Source of the DNA: CAYNDB01 sp964395915
GTDB lineage: Bacteria > Nitrospinota_A > UBA7883 > JAJRTC01
Assembly (NCBI GenBank): GCA_964395915.1
Contig: CAYNDB010000047.1
Location: 1-18,023, forward strand
Length of the DNA stretch: 18,023 nt
Direction of reading: 5' to 3'
How positions within the stretch are numbered: position 1 is the stretch's first letter; every line of letters starts with the position of its first letter. The notes under the pieces were generated by a model. That model saw only the letters and a program-made list of their open reading frames with translations, had not been told where the DNA came from and searched no databases. The translations under genes and the position numbers were made by a program. Below are positions 7,156 through 14,489 of the stretch, one piece after another.

Positions 7156-7903
7156 CTTTCACTTCCATAATTTTCATGAATGGCGTTATGAAATCCATCG
7201 GGAGCGGAATGATCGTATTTGTTGCGTTCTCATGGGATATTTCGCGTATGGTTTGCAGATAACGTAACGTCAGAGCGGCCGGGCGTTTTTCAATGATCTC
7301 CGCCGCCGCCGCCAGCTTCTCCGCCGCCTGAAACTCACCTTGGGCGTTTATGATTTTGGCGCGTCGTTCGCGCTCCGCCTCCGCCTGTTTGGCCATCGCC
7401 CTTTGCATTTCGGTCGGCAGGTCCACATGTTTTATTTCAACATTGGCAACCTTGATCCCCCACGGGTCTGTCCTTCTGTCGAGAAGCTCTTGAAGCTCTG
7501 TGTTTATCTTGTCACGTTCAGATAAAAGCTCGTCCAGCTCAACCCCGCCAAGCACGGAACGCAAGCTTGTCTGCGATAGCTGGCCTGTGGCGTAAAAGAA
7601 ATCCTCCACCTGTATGATCGCCTTTTCCGGGTCTAGTACCCGGAAATATACAACGGCGTTCACTTTTACAGAGACGTTGTCTCTCGTAATGATGTCTTGA
7701 GATGGGACATCAAGCGCCACCAGACGAAGAGAGGTTCTCATCATCTTATCGATTAGAGGAATGAGAATTATAAGACCAGGGCCTTTTACCCTGTAAAACC
7801 TGCCGAGACGAAACACAACAGCCCGTTCATATTCATTCAGAACCCTGAAAGCTGATAGCAGGATTACAACAGCGGCGACTATAGCTGCAAACATTCCAGT
7901 CAT
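7139..7903 (-). CDS. Slipin/stomatin-like SPFH (band 7) membrane protein
   Basis: A 254-residue slipin with one N-terminal hydrophobic anchor (about residues 4-20), then the SPFH domain starting at NEYERAVVFRLGRF and VKGPGLIILIPLID. Other family blocks are RTSLRLVALDVPSQDIITRDNV, VNAVVYFRV, GVELDELLSERDKIN, GIKVANVEIKHVDLP and the Glu/Ala-rich coiled helix QRAMAKQAEAERERRAKII. These proteins oligomerise at the inner membrane and are linked to membrane microdomains and proteolysis. They are usually encoded beside an NfeD protein or membrane protease; neither is here, since the next gene on the same strand is a histidine kinase. A strong ribosome binding site (AGGAG, minus strand, + positions 7910-7914, spacing 6) fixes the start. 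Confidence 0.92.
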   Translation of the reverse strand: MTGMFAAIVAAVVILLSAFRVLNEYERAVVFRLGRFYRVKGPGLIILIPLIDKMMRTSLRLVALDVPSQDIITRDNVSVKVNAVVYFRVLDPEKAIIQVEDFFYATGQLSQTSLRSVLGGVELDELLSERDKINTELQELLDRRTDPWGIKVANVEIKHVDLPTEMQRAMAKQAEAERERRAKIINAQGEFQAAEKLAAAAEIIEKRPAALTLRYLQTIREISHENATNTIIPLPMDFITPFMKIMEVKGKENA

Positions 7904-7905
7904 AA

Positions 7906-7917
7906 CTCACTCCTTTT
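7906..7917 (-). promoter_or_regulatory. Strong Shine-Dalgarno for the slipin gene
   Basis: Read on the minus strand, AAAAGGAGTGAG precedes the ATG at 7903 with 6 bases between AGGAG and the start. It is clearly stronger than the sites of most neighbouring genes and decides the start. Confidence 0.75.
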
Positions 7918-7939
7918 AATGGACCACCGTTAAGAACCT

Positions 7940-8084
7940 CAAACCTGTAAAATATTTACTATTCAATATTATACGATGTGAAAAATAGTTCGCCATATGT
8001 ATTTAACTGGCTCCGGGATCCAGATGGGAATGGTTTGCGCTGATAGTGTCGCTACGGCTTAATAACCAATATTTTACAGGTTTG
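7940..8084. repeat. 17-bp perfect inverted repeat flanking 111 bp
   Basis: The arms are CAAACCTGTAAAATATT (7940-7956) and AATATTTTACAGGTTTG (8068-8084), exact reverse complements. They sit between the slipin start and the large kinase stop. The 111 bases between hold the slipin -10 box and no ORF of note. Just outside the arms the similarity resumes imperfectly (a 3-base gap, then TTCT). It could be a MITE-like remnant, a protein-bound operator pair or an RNA stem. The arms were not seen elsewhere in the window. Confidence 0.8.
7968..7973 (-). promoter_or_regulatory. Candidate -10 box for the slipin gene
   Basis: On the minus strand the six bases read TATAAT, about 65 bases upstream of the slipin ATG. 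The best -35 at 16-17 bp spacing matches only 3 of 6 positions. The box lies inside the 17-bp inverted repeat, so the downstream arm would be transcribed in the leader. Confidence 0.4.
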
Positions 8085-8095
8085 TTCTCGAAACT

Positions 8096-11047
8096 TTAAG
8101 GTTGTTTGCCGTTGTCCAGCGCTCTCCTTATCGCATTGGCCATTTTACCAATGGCGACAGGCTTATCCAGGGATTCACGAATTCCAATTTTCCCCATGTC
8201 AACCTTGGAAGAGATATTATTATAACCGGTTAGGAGGATTATGGGGATGTCAGCGCGTATTTTTGTCAGTTTTTCCGCAAGCTCTATCCCTGTCATTTTC
8301 GGCATTTTCAGGTCTGTGATTACAAGGCCAAACCGACCCGGAAGGATGCTGAAAGTTTTCAACGCTTCAATCGGGTCAGTTCTCGAAATTACATCATAGC
8401 CAAGCCGTTTCAACGATTTTTTATTTACATCGGCCACCATTTTTTCATCATCGATCAGAAGAATAAGCTCGTTTCCTCCGGGAGCTTGCTCATCCTTCCC
8501 GTTCTCTGTTTGAACGCTGACTTTTACTTGAGGAAAATATATGTGGAATGTTGCGCCCTCTTCAAGTTTACTGGAAACTGTTATCACCCCTTGATGGCTG
8601 GTTATAATGCCATGCGTGGCTGATAGCCCCATCCCGGTTCCTTTACCTACGTCCTTTGTCGTGAAAAAAGGATCGAAAATACGGTCCATTGTTTCTTTGT
8701 TCATGCCATGCCCGGTATCGCTTATAGTGAGAAGCAGGTAATTCCCCATATCCAGCTCGTTGATAGAGGAAGCCATCTCCTCATTCATGTAAATGGATTT
8801 CAGGCTGACGGTAAGCCTCCCGCCTGTTTCCTCCATGGCATGCATGGCGTTCGCGCACAGGTTCATTACCACCTGGCTTATCTGTGTCGGGTCACCAAGA
8901 ATTGTATTGGTTTCGTCTTCTATATCCACCTTGATCTCAATGTTTGGCGGAATGGAAACCTGCAAAAGTTTTATGGACTCTTTTATTACCAGATGCGGGA
9001 GGAATGGCTTCATCTCTTTCTCTGTCTGTCTGCTAAATGTCAGAATCTGATTTACAAGATCCTTCGCCCTCACGCACGCTTTCAACGATTCAAGCAGGTT
9101 TTCACGCGCCTCACTCCCTTTCGGCAGGGCATCACGCGCAAGCTCCGTGTACCCTGTTATTGCGGCTAGAAGATTGTTGAAATCGTGCGCCACACCTCCT
9201 GCAAGAGTTCCTATCGCCTGCATTTTCTGTGACTGCCGCGCTTGCCGCTCAAGCCGCTTCTCCATTGTCACATCGCGTTTAACGGCTACATAATTGATGA
9301 TACTTCCATCTGAATCCAGAATGGGTGTGATGGTCGCTTCTTCATCGTACAGCGAGCCGTTTTTCTTTTTATTTATAAAATTGCCCGACCATGCTTTACC
9401 CAAGCTTATGGTAATCCACATCCTCTTATAGAACTCATTATTCTGCTTACCGCTTTTAAGAATACGCGGATTGTCTCCTATTACTTCATCACGTTTGTAT
9501 CCGCTGATTTTTTCAAAAGCCGGGTTGACATATTGGATCATTCCGGAGCTGTCGGTTATAACGATAGACTCCGCCGTCTGTTCCACCGCTGTCGCCAATC
9601 GAAGAAGGTTCTCCTCCGTCTGTTTTCGTGTTGTGATATCCCGCATGGCAGCTGTAAAATGACATCCTTCTTTTTCACCGAAGGTGGTCTCCTCGATTCT
9701 TAACTCTATTGGAAATATGGACCCGTCTTTTTTAAGCCCCTCAAGCTCCACCCATTTACCGAAAATATTTTTCTCTCCCGTTTCAAGATACCTTTTCAAG
9801 CCTTCGCTATGGGCCTGCCTATATTTTTCAGGCATAAGCATTTCAAGGTTTTGGTCAAGGACTTCCTCAGATGCGTAGCCGAAAATATTGAGTGATTCCT
9901 TGTTTATGTATTGAATGATGGAATCCTTGTTAATGACGATTATGCCTTCACCTACCGTTTTAAGGATCGCCTCCGTTTTCTCCTGGGCGGCTTTTAGTTC
10001 GCGAGCGGCCACTTTACGCTCTGTAATGTCCAGCGAATATTCGATCATTTTGTTGACGTTTCCGTCTTTGTCAAAAATAGGGAAGCCGTGCACCTCGTAA
10101 TACCCTTTATTGCCGTCCTTGTCATAATGGATATGTTCCATAGTCACAGCTTGTTTCGTTTTTTTGACTTCTTCCAAAGGACAGGAGTGATCCCCAACGC
10201 ATGGCTTGCTTCGTTTATGTGTCAGTTCATAACAGGTTTTAACTCTTTCAAGGTCTCCAAGCTCCCTTGCCGTCGAGTTCGCTATCTCTATCTCGTAGGT
10301 TTCCGCGTCAATGACATAAAAAGGATGGGAGAGCGACTCGATTATTCTTTTTAGAAACTCATTCTGTCGGTCGACTTCCGCTAAAGCCGCTTTTCTTTTG
10401 GATATATCCCTCGATGTTCCCTCAACCCCTTGGATAACACCGTTTTCGTCACGATAATATTGAGCGTTTGTGGAAACCCAGACTTCCGAGCCATCTCGTC
10501 TATTAATAAGAGATTCATAGTTGGATATCTTTCCTCCTTGCTCGCTCAATTCCTTAAGAAATTTTTCCCTGCCATCAGGATCAACGTAAAGGTCGCTGAC
10601 CTTTGTCCCAAGAAGTTCATCCTGCCTGTAGCCAAGCAATTCTTCAGCTGGTGACGAGACCCGAACAAGAAACCCTTCCTTGTCCGTTCGATAGTAGGTG
10701 TCCTGTATACTGTCAAGAATGGCTCCCAAATCTTTTTCAGAGTCCCTTGCTTTTTTTTCGGCCTTTTCCCTCTCCGCAACCTGACGGTGTAATGGACGGT
10801 ATAGATAAATATAAATAGCGGGAAGCGTAAGAAGAGTAACTAACGTAGCATCCAGTAAAGTGTGATACGATTCCGGAATTCCCGGAAACATACCGAAAAA
10901 AACCATTATCAACGTCTCGGCTGTAAATATTATCGCTGCAATATTTATCATATGGCGGACAGGAGACATCGGCGACGTCTCCCCTGTTGTTTTCCCGGGC
11001 GAAGGTTGGTTGTCCAGATCGAAACCAGCTTCAGGTTTATGTTCCAT
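8096..11047 (-). CDS. Membrane hybrid sensor histidine kinase, four PAS domains, C-terminal receiver
   Basis: A 983-residue sensor. Two membrane helices lie near residues 33-54 and 64-83 with a very short periplasmic loop, so sensing is probably cytoplasmic or in the membrane. Four PAS/PAC units follow: about 105-220, 230-346, 355-476 and 482-598, each ending in a D-I/V-T/S-x-R/E-like hinge. HisKA has the phosphorylated H621 in GGVAHDFNN. HATPase_c shows N729/N733, DTGHGM (777-782), FDPFFTT (791-797) and GKGTGMGLSA. The receiver (about 860-978) is intact, with D866/D867, phosphoacceptor D912, T940 in LLTG and K962. The second PAS domain carries an unusual cluster, C272, H277, C283, H287 and C289. 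No response regulator gene is adjacent. Orientation is divergent from apaH. The ligand is unknown; NtrB-like or ArcB-like roles cannot be distinguished. Confidence 0.93.
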   Translation of the reverse strand: MEHKPEAGFDLDNQPSPGKTTGETSPMSPVRHMINIAAIIFTAETLIMVFFGMFPGIPESYHTLLDATLVTLLTLPAIYIYLYRPLHRQVAEREKAEKKARDSEKDLGAILDSIQDTYYRTDKEGFLVRVSSPAEELLGYRQDELLGTKVSDLYVDPDGREKFLKELSEQGGKISNYESLINRRDGSEVWVSTNAQYYRDENGVIQGVEGTSRDISKRKAALAEVDRQNEFLKRIIESLSHPFYVIDAETYEIEIANSTARELGDLERVKTCYELTHKRSKPCVGDHSCPLEEVKKTKQAVTMEHIHYDKDGNKGYYEVHGFPIFDKDGNVNKMIEYSLDITERKVAARELKAAQEKTEAILKTVGEGIIVINKDSIIQYINKESLNIFGYASEEVLDQNLEMLMPEKYRQAHSEGLKRYLETGEKNIFGKWVELEGLKKDGSIFPIELRIEETTFGEKEGCHFTAAMRDITTRKQTEENLLRLATAVEQTAESIVITDSSGMIQYVNPAFEKISGYKRDEVIGDNPRILKSGKQNNEFYKRMWITISLGKAWSGNFINKKKNGSLYDEEATITPILDSDGSIINYVAVKRDVTMEKRLERQARQSQKMQAIGTLAGGVAHDFNNLLAAITGYTELARDALPKGSEARENLLESLKACVRAKDLVNQILTFSRQTEKEMKPFLPHLVIKESIKLLQVSIPPNIEIKVDIEDETNTILGDPTQISQVVMNLCANAMHAMEETGGRLTVSLKSIYMNEEMASSINELDMGNYLLLTISDTGHGMNKETMDRIFDPFFTTKDVGKGTGMGLSATHGIITSHQGVITVSSKLEEGATFHIYFPQVKVSVQTENGKDEQAPGGNELILLIDDEKMVADVNKKSLKRLGYDVISRTDPIEALKTFSILPGRFGLVITDLKMPKMTGIELAEKLTKIRADIPIILLTGYNNISSKVDMGKIGIRESLDKPVAIGKMANAIRRALDNGKQP

Positions 11048-11156
11048 ATGACTTTATTTCAAAAGCAAAAAAAGAATTGGAAAGCTACCTAAAATGGAAT
11101 TTTGTAAAATGCTTTTACGATGCCATCACGCATGCATACAACTAGAATTTAATCGG

Positions 11157-11171
11157 TTTGATTATATCAAA
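11157..11171. promoter_or_regulatory. FNR/CRP-like inverted repeat between kinase and apaH
   Basis: TTTGATTATATCAAA is a perfect inverted repeat with 6-bp arms and a 3-base centre. The core TTGAT-N3-ATCAA is one base shorter than the FNR consensus TTGAT-N4-ATCAA. It lies in the divergent spacer between the large kinase and apaH, 110 bases from the kinase start and 84 from apaH. Confidence 0.35.
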
Positions 11172-11181
11172 TTAAGGACAT

Positions 11182-11187
11182 ATTATA
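11182..11187 (-). promoter_or_regulatory. Candidate -10 box for the large kinase
   Basis: The minus strand reads TATAAT here, about 135 bases upstream of the kinase ATG at 11047. The -35 region is poor (GGATCA near 11205-11210). If used, the leader would contain the FNR-like repeat just downstream of the start site. Confidence 0.3.
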
Positions 11188-11210
11188 CGCAATTTTGTTG
11201 GCTCTGATCC

Positions 11211-11219
11211 TGATATACT
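11211..11219 (+). promoter_or_regulatory. Candidate extended -10 promoter for apaH
   Basis: TGATATACT is an extended -10 (TG-n-TATACT) ending 36 bases before the apaH ATG. No good -35 lies 17 bp upstream, which is tolerable for an extended -10 promoter. Confidence 0.35.
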
Positions 11220-11255
11220 TTTATGTTCTTTTTCATTTTCATTACGGTTTGTTAA

Positions 11256-12062
11256 ATGCCTACCTATGCTATTGGAGATATACAGGGATGTTTTGCCGCG
11301 TTCCGTCGACTTCTGCAAAAAATAAATTATAACGCGAAGCAGGACAAGTTGTGGCTTGCAGGAGACCTGGTTAATCGTGGCCCCGATTCGCTGGAAACGT
11401 TGCGCTGGATCAAAGAATTAGGGGATCGTGCCGTGACCGTTCTTGGCAACCATGACATGCACCTCCTTGCCGTAGCGGAAGGTGTTGGAAAAAAACGGGC
11501 TGTAGACACTTTTGAGAAACTTCTCTCCGCGCCGGATAAGGATGAACTCATAGGCTGGCTGCGGCGGCGGCCTCTTATGTACGTGGAAGGAGACTTCGTT
11601 CTGGTTCATGCTGGAATCCATCCACACTGGACTGTGGAACGCGCCAGGGAGCTATCGTCCGAGGTGGAAAACGCTTTACGAGTGGATACGTATCATGAGT
11701 TTTTAAATGAAATGTATGGAAACGAGCCGCGCCGGTTCGATGACAACCTCAAAGGAACAGAAAGACTCCGGTTCATAGCCAACACCATGACCAGGATGCG
11801 CGTTGTTACGCAGAACGGTGACATAGACCTCAACTTCACAGGGAAACCTGAAAATGCGCCGGAAGGAACCACTCCATGGCATCAAACGCCTGGTCGCCTT
11901 AGCGCAGATAAAATTATCGTTTGCGGTCACTGGGCGGCGCAAGGCGTAACAATCCGAAAGAACCTTATCGCTATTGATAGCGGATGCGGTTGGGGGGGGC
12001 GGCTTTCCGCAGTCAGGCTGGATGACAGGAGCCTTTTCCAGGTGTCATGCGGCCAAGTTTAA
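11256..12062 (+). CDS. apaH: ApaH, symmetrical bis(5'-nucleosyl)-tetraphosphatase
   Basis: A 268-residue calcineurin-like metallophosphatase that cleaves Ap4A symmetrically to 2 ADP in the cytoplasm; in Proteobacteria ApaH also removes Np4 caps from RNA. The metal-site motifs are complete: GDIQG (7-11), GDLVNRG (36-42), GNHDMHLL (64-71), VHAGIHPHW and the late CGHWA. Length is close to the E. coli enzyme (280). The C-terminus contains AIDSGCGWGGRLSAVRL, typical of the family; its Trp-Gly-Gly codons create a run of eight G at 11992-11999. The gene is alone on its strand between two minus-strand kinases, not beside rsmA/apaG as in enterics. No Shine-Dalgarno is visible at the ATG. Confidence 0.94.
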   Translation: MPTYAIGDIQGCFAAFRRLLQKINYNAKQDKLWLAGDLVNRGPDSLETLRWIKELGDRAVTVLGNHDMHLLAVAEGVGKKRAVDTFEKLLSAPDKDELIGWLRRRPLMYVEGDFVLVHAGIHPHWTVERARELSSEVENALRVDTYHEFLNEMYGNEPRRFDDNLKGTERLRFIANTMTRMRVVTQNGDIDLNFTGKPENAPEGTTPWHQTPGRLSADKIIVCGHWAAQGVTIRKNLIAIDSGCGWGGRLSAVRLDDRSLFQVSCGQV

Positions 12063-12101
12063 TGGAAAGAAATCTTTTACGCCAACAATTACCAAGCTTT
12101 A

Positions 12102-13496
12102 TCAGGAACCTGACCGCCTGTAATCCGAAAATAGTTTAAGCGCGGATTTTTGCTTCACTCTATCGTTTTCAGGCTTCGACGTTATTTTTGTGACCGACTC
12201 CATGGAGGTAAGCAAGTCCTTAACATTTACAAGTAGCTCATCGTCATTGTCACTGAGAGTTTCCACCTTCTCGCATGACAGGAAGTCGCCATCTCTAGTA
12301 ATGGCAAGCACAGGCACATCTTTTGCTTCCGGACTCTTTTTCAGAATTTCCAGAAGGTAGCGTCCGCCAGGCACTGTCATAACAGTGTCCGTTATAACAA
12401 GATGTGGCTTCGCTTCCGCCATGATAGCCAAAGCCTCTTCTCCACTTTCAGCTTCAATTACGGTGGCGTCAAGGCTTTCCAACATGCTGGACAGTTCGGC
12501 CCTCGCTGTGTCTTCTCCTTCCACAAGAAGAATAAGCGGACGGACAACAGGAGTTTCCGCGAAAAACACACTCCCCTTGCCAAATTCCGAATCCGCCGTA
12601 AGCAAACCACCATGGGCTTTCATTATATCAGCGCATAAAGGAAGACCAAGCCCGCTTCCACGCTCACCGGCGGTCCCGATGGTGCTCGTTTTTTCATCGT
12701 GCCGGAATATCAGCTCAAGGTCACGGTCCTTGATTCCAATACCGGTGTCCTTCACCGCAATGACGTTCGAACGTCCATCTGGAACAAATATTACGATAAT
12801 ATCGTCACGGTCAGAAAACTTTACCGCGTTGGAAACAAGGTTATGCAACACTTGAACGAAAAGGTCAGGGTCGGCGTATATCTTGTGTCCGTCCGGAACT
12901 TCGTTAAATATCATTATTCCTTTGCTGGAAGCAAGATGCGAGGCGGCTCCCGCAGCCAGCGCGGCTAGTTTTCTTGCGTTTAAAAACATCTTGCCAGGCT
13001 TTATCACACCTGTTTTGAGCTTGCCGATATCAAGAAGCTTGTCGATCATGCTCACAAGCCCGTCACCAGTTTTCATCATATGCTGCAATAAAGCTTTCTG
13101 GTCCTCGTTCAAAGGAGTGACGACATCGGCGTTCAACACACGCATAAGCCCCATGATTGAAGCTAAAGGGGAGCGAAGGTCGTGTGATACCAAAGATACG
13201 AATTTGTCCTTCAGGAGCGCCGTCGCTTCCGCCTCCTCTTTGGCCACACGAAGTTTCTCTTCTGTTTGTTTTTGTCTTTTTAAGGCAAAAAGCGTGATCC
13301 TGGATGGAATGATCAGAGCGATGCTAACAATTATAGCTCCAGCAATAACAGCTTCCCAGCGCTCATTTAAAGCTTCTACGCTGGAATATCCCAAAAGCTT
13401 TCGAGCAATATCCTCAATGGCGAATTCCCAGGCAAAAAGCAGGGCAAACGTAATTAATACCGTAAGCCCAAATAAATAAATGACCTTTTTTGTCAT
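12102..13496 (-). CDS. Membrane histidine kinase with degenerate C-terminal receiver
   Basis: A 464-residue sensor kinase. Two membrane helices (about 5-23 and 49-71) enclose a short ~25-residue external loop, followed by a coiled linker (73-97). HisKA carries H105 in SLVSHDLRSPLASI; HATPase_c shows HNLVSNAVKFS (218-228), DTGIGI (250-255) and GSGLGLPLC. The receiver-like domain (about 320-432) is abnormal: the acidic pair is replaced by VEGED, giving E326-G327 where two aspartates are expected. D370 is present in VITDTV, but no lysine is found at the usual KP position (the segment reads DDELLVNV). It probably cannot be phosphorylated normally. The tail 433-464 is polar and basic. A good Shine-Dalgarno (GGGGGAAG, minus strand) supports the start. 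No partner regulator is adjacent. Confidence 0.88.
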   Translation of the reverse strand: MTKKVIYLFGLTVLITFALLFAWEFAIEDIARKLLGYSSVEALNERWEAVIAGAIIVSIALIIPSRITLFALKRQKQTEEKLRVAKEEAEATALLKDKFVSLVSHDLRSPLASIMGLMRVLNADVVTPLNEDQKALLQHMMKTGDGLVSMIDKLLDIGKLKTGVIKPGKMFLNARKLAALAAGAASHLASSKGIMIFNEVPDGHKIYADPDLFVQVLHNLVSNAVKFSDRDDIIVIFVPDGRSNVIAVKDTGIGIKDRDLELIFRHDEKTSTIGTAGERGSGLGLPLCADIMKAHGGLLTADSEFGKGSVFFAETPVVRPLILLVEGEDTARAELSSMLESLDATVIEAESGEEALAIMAEAKPHLVITDTVMTVPGGRYLLEILKKSPEAKDVPVLAITRDGDFLSCEKVETLSDNDDELLVNVKDLLTSMESVTKITSKPENDRVKQKSALKLFSDYRRSGS

Positions 13497-13602
13497 ATCG
13501 CTCTTCCCCCTACAGCAGAGCCATCAGATCGTAAAATTTTTACCGAGAATAATTGAAAAACTACTGTCACCAAAACTGTTTCCTGTTTTTATCCTATTAA
13601 GC

Positions 13603-13608
13603 ATTATA
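13603..13608 (-). promoter_or_regulatory. Candidate -10 box for the second kinase
   Basis: The minus strand reads TATAAT, about 107 bases upstream of the kinase start. A TTGTAT further upstream is spaced 20 bp, too far for a standard promoter, so this is tentative. Confidence 0.3.
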
Positions 13609-13679
13609 TTTTAAAATGTCACTAAAAGATACAATAAATAATCTACTAATAGATGGTTGCATCACCAGTTAATAGCTTT

Positions 13680-13695
13680 TGTTATAATTATAACA
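13680..13695. repeat. 16-bp perfect palindrome
   Basis: TGTTATAATTATAACA is identical to its reverse complement. It contains TATAAT on both strands, so it could be either an operator or overlapping divergent -10 boxes. It is 184 bases upstream of the second kinase. Confidence 0.6.
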
Positions 13696-13960
13696 TAGTA
13701 TATACAAGTAGTTATAGTTTTTAAAAATGGTTACCTTGTTTTATTTAGTGTAACGTATTGATATTCTAAATAATTGGAGTCAAAAAAAATTTCATTCCCG
13801 CGTCAAAATACAAGAATCAGTTACGAAAAGTTATAGAATTATATATAAAAGGCTATCGGAAATAAAGCTGGAAAGTTACGAAAAAGGGGTGGGATGGATT
13901 TGCAGACGCAGAAAAGCAGCTGAAATAACAGTGATTAATGGAAAGTAGTGGCTATTTTAT

Positions 13961-14188
13961 TTACTTTTCGCGATGTAATTTTCCGCCGTTTATTTTTGCG
14001 GCATTGTTCAGCTTGCCAAGAAGCTTTTTTAAATCAACACCATGTGTCATCGCTCCCCACCCCACGGTTTCGTAATGTCCGCCGGAGCATGACTTGCAAC
14101 TCATGTGGTACGAGTCAAAAACTTTTACAGTAGATGGATATTTCTTCATTACATCGTAAAGAATCATCTCTTTGCTTACAGAGCTCAT
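13961..14188 (-). CDS. DUF1858-type hybrid-cluster-protein-associated disulfide domain protein
   Basis: A 75-residue single-domain protein. The segment MILYDVMKKYPSTVKVFDSYHMSCKSC...ETVGWGAMTHGVDLKKLLGKLN follows the DUF1858 family and the related hybrid-cluster-protein-associated disulfide domain. It comprises an N-terminal helix, a 'KYP...VF..Y.M.C..C' core and a C-terminal 'A..HG.D...LL..LN'. The pair C31/C34 is the proposed redox or metal site. Family members are often beside hcp or other redox genes of anaerobes; here it is divergent from rpmB and no hcp is in view. No Shine-Dalgarno is clear; MSSVSKEM begins at the only suitable ATG. The function is unknown beyond a likely redox role. 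Confidence 0.75.
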   Translation of the reverse strand: MSSVSKEMILYDVMKKYPSTVKVFDSYHMSCKSCSGGHYETVGWGAMTHGVDLKKLLGKLNNAAKINGGKLHREK

Positions 14189-14221
14189 TAAATAAAAACC
14201 TGATTTTTCAAAAAAAACTTG

Positions 14222-14249
14222 TTGCTGATCGATCGTGTCATGCTATCAT
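14222..14249 (+). promoter_or_regulatory. Sigma-70-like promoter for rpmB
   Basis: TTGCTG (14222-14227), a 16-bp spacer ending in TGC, and TATCAT (14244-14249), giving also an extended -10 (TG-n-TATCAT). Transcription would start near 14256, about 39 bases before the rpmB ATG. Confidence 0.6.
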
Positions 14250-14294
14250 TACGGTTTTCCAGTGGCAACGTATAACTAATAAGATAGATAAACA

Positions 14295-14489
14295 ATGGCT
14301 AAAGTTTGTGATATTTGTGGCAAAAAGCCGATGTTCGGCAACAATGTAAGTCACGCTCATAACACCACGCGTAGACGGTGGAACCCCAACCTGAAAAAGG
14401 TCCGCGCAGTTTTACCGGCTGGTGGGGTTAAAAGAATTACCGCTTGCACCCGCTGCATAACTTCCGGAAAAGTAGTCAAACCAGCCTGA
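14295..14489 (+). CDS. rpmB: 50S ribosomal protein L28 (zinc-ribbon form)
   Basis: A 64-residue ribosomal protein of the large subunit. The core NNVSHAHNTTRRRWNPNLKKVR and the VKRITACTRCITSGKV tail are typical of L28. Two Cys pairs, C5/C8 (CDIC) and C51/C54 (CTRC), make this the zinc-binding C+ form, as opposed to the C- paralogue some bacteria switch to under zinc limitation. It is a monocistronic gene here; rpmG, often adjacent in enterics, is absent. A plausible promoter lies 45 bases upstream and no strong Shine-Dalgarno is seen. Confidence 0.95.
   Translation: MAKVCDICGKKPMFGNNVSHAHNTTRRRWNPNLKKVRAVLPAGGVKRITACTRCITSGKVVKPA

Larger units (their letters stand above)
13497..13960. other. 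464-bp AT-rich gap without a recognised gene
   Basis: No ORF of useful length is visible on either strand. The stretch holds a 16-bp perfect palindrome, TGTTATAATTATAACA (13680-13695), several further GTTATA words (13711, 13830) and an 11-bp direct repeat AGTTACGAAAA (13819-13829 and 13874-13884). It also holds a purine-rich segment near 13871-13900. It is upstream of the second kinase (minus) and downstream of the DUF1858-type gene (minus). I could not match it to a known riboswitch or sRNA. Confidence 0.6.

Noticed and set aside
13861..13930. Purine-rich stretch resembling a cyclic-di-GMP (GEMM) riboswitch
   Set aside because: The GEMM core helices and tetraloop receptor could not be matched, and no suitable gene lies downstream in the right orientation.
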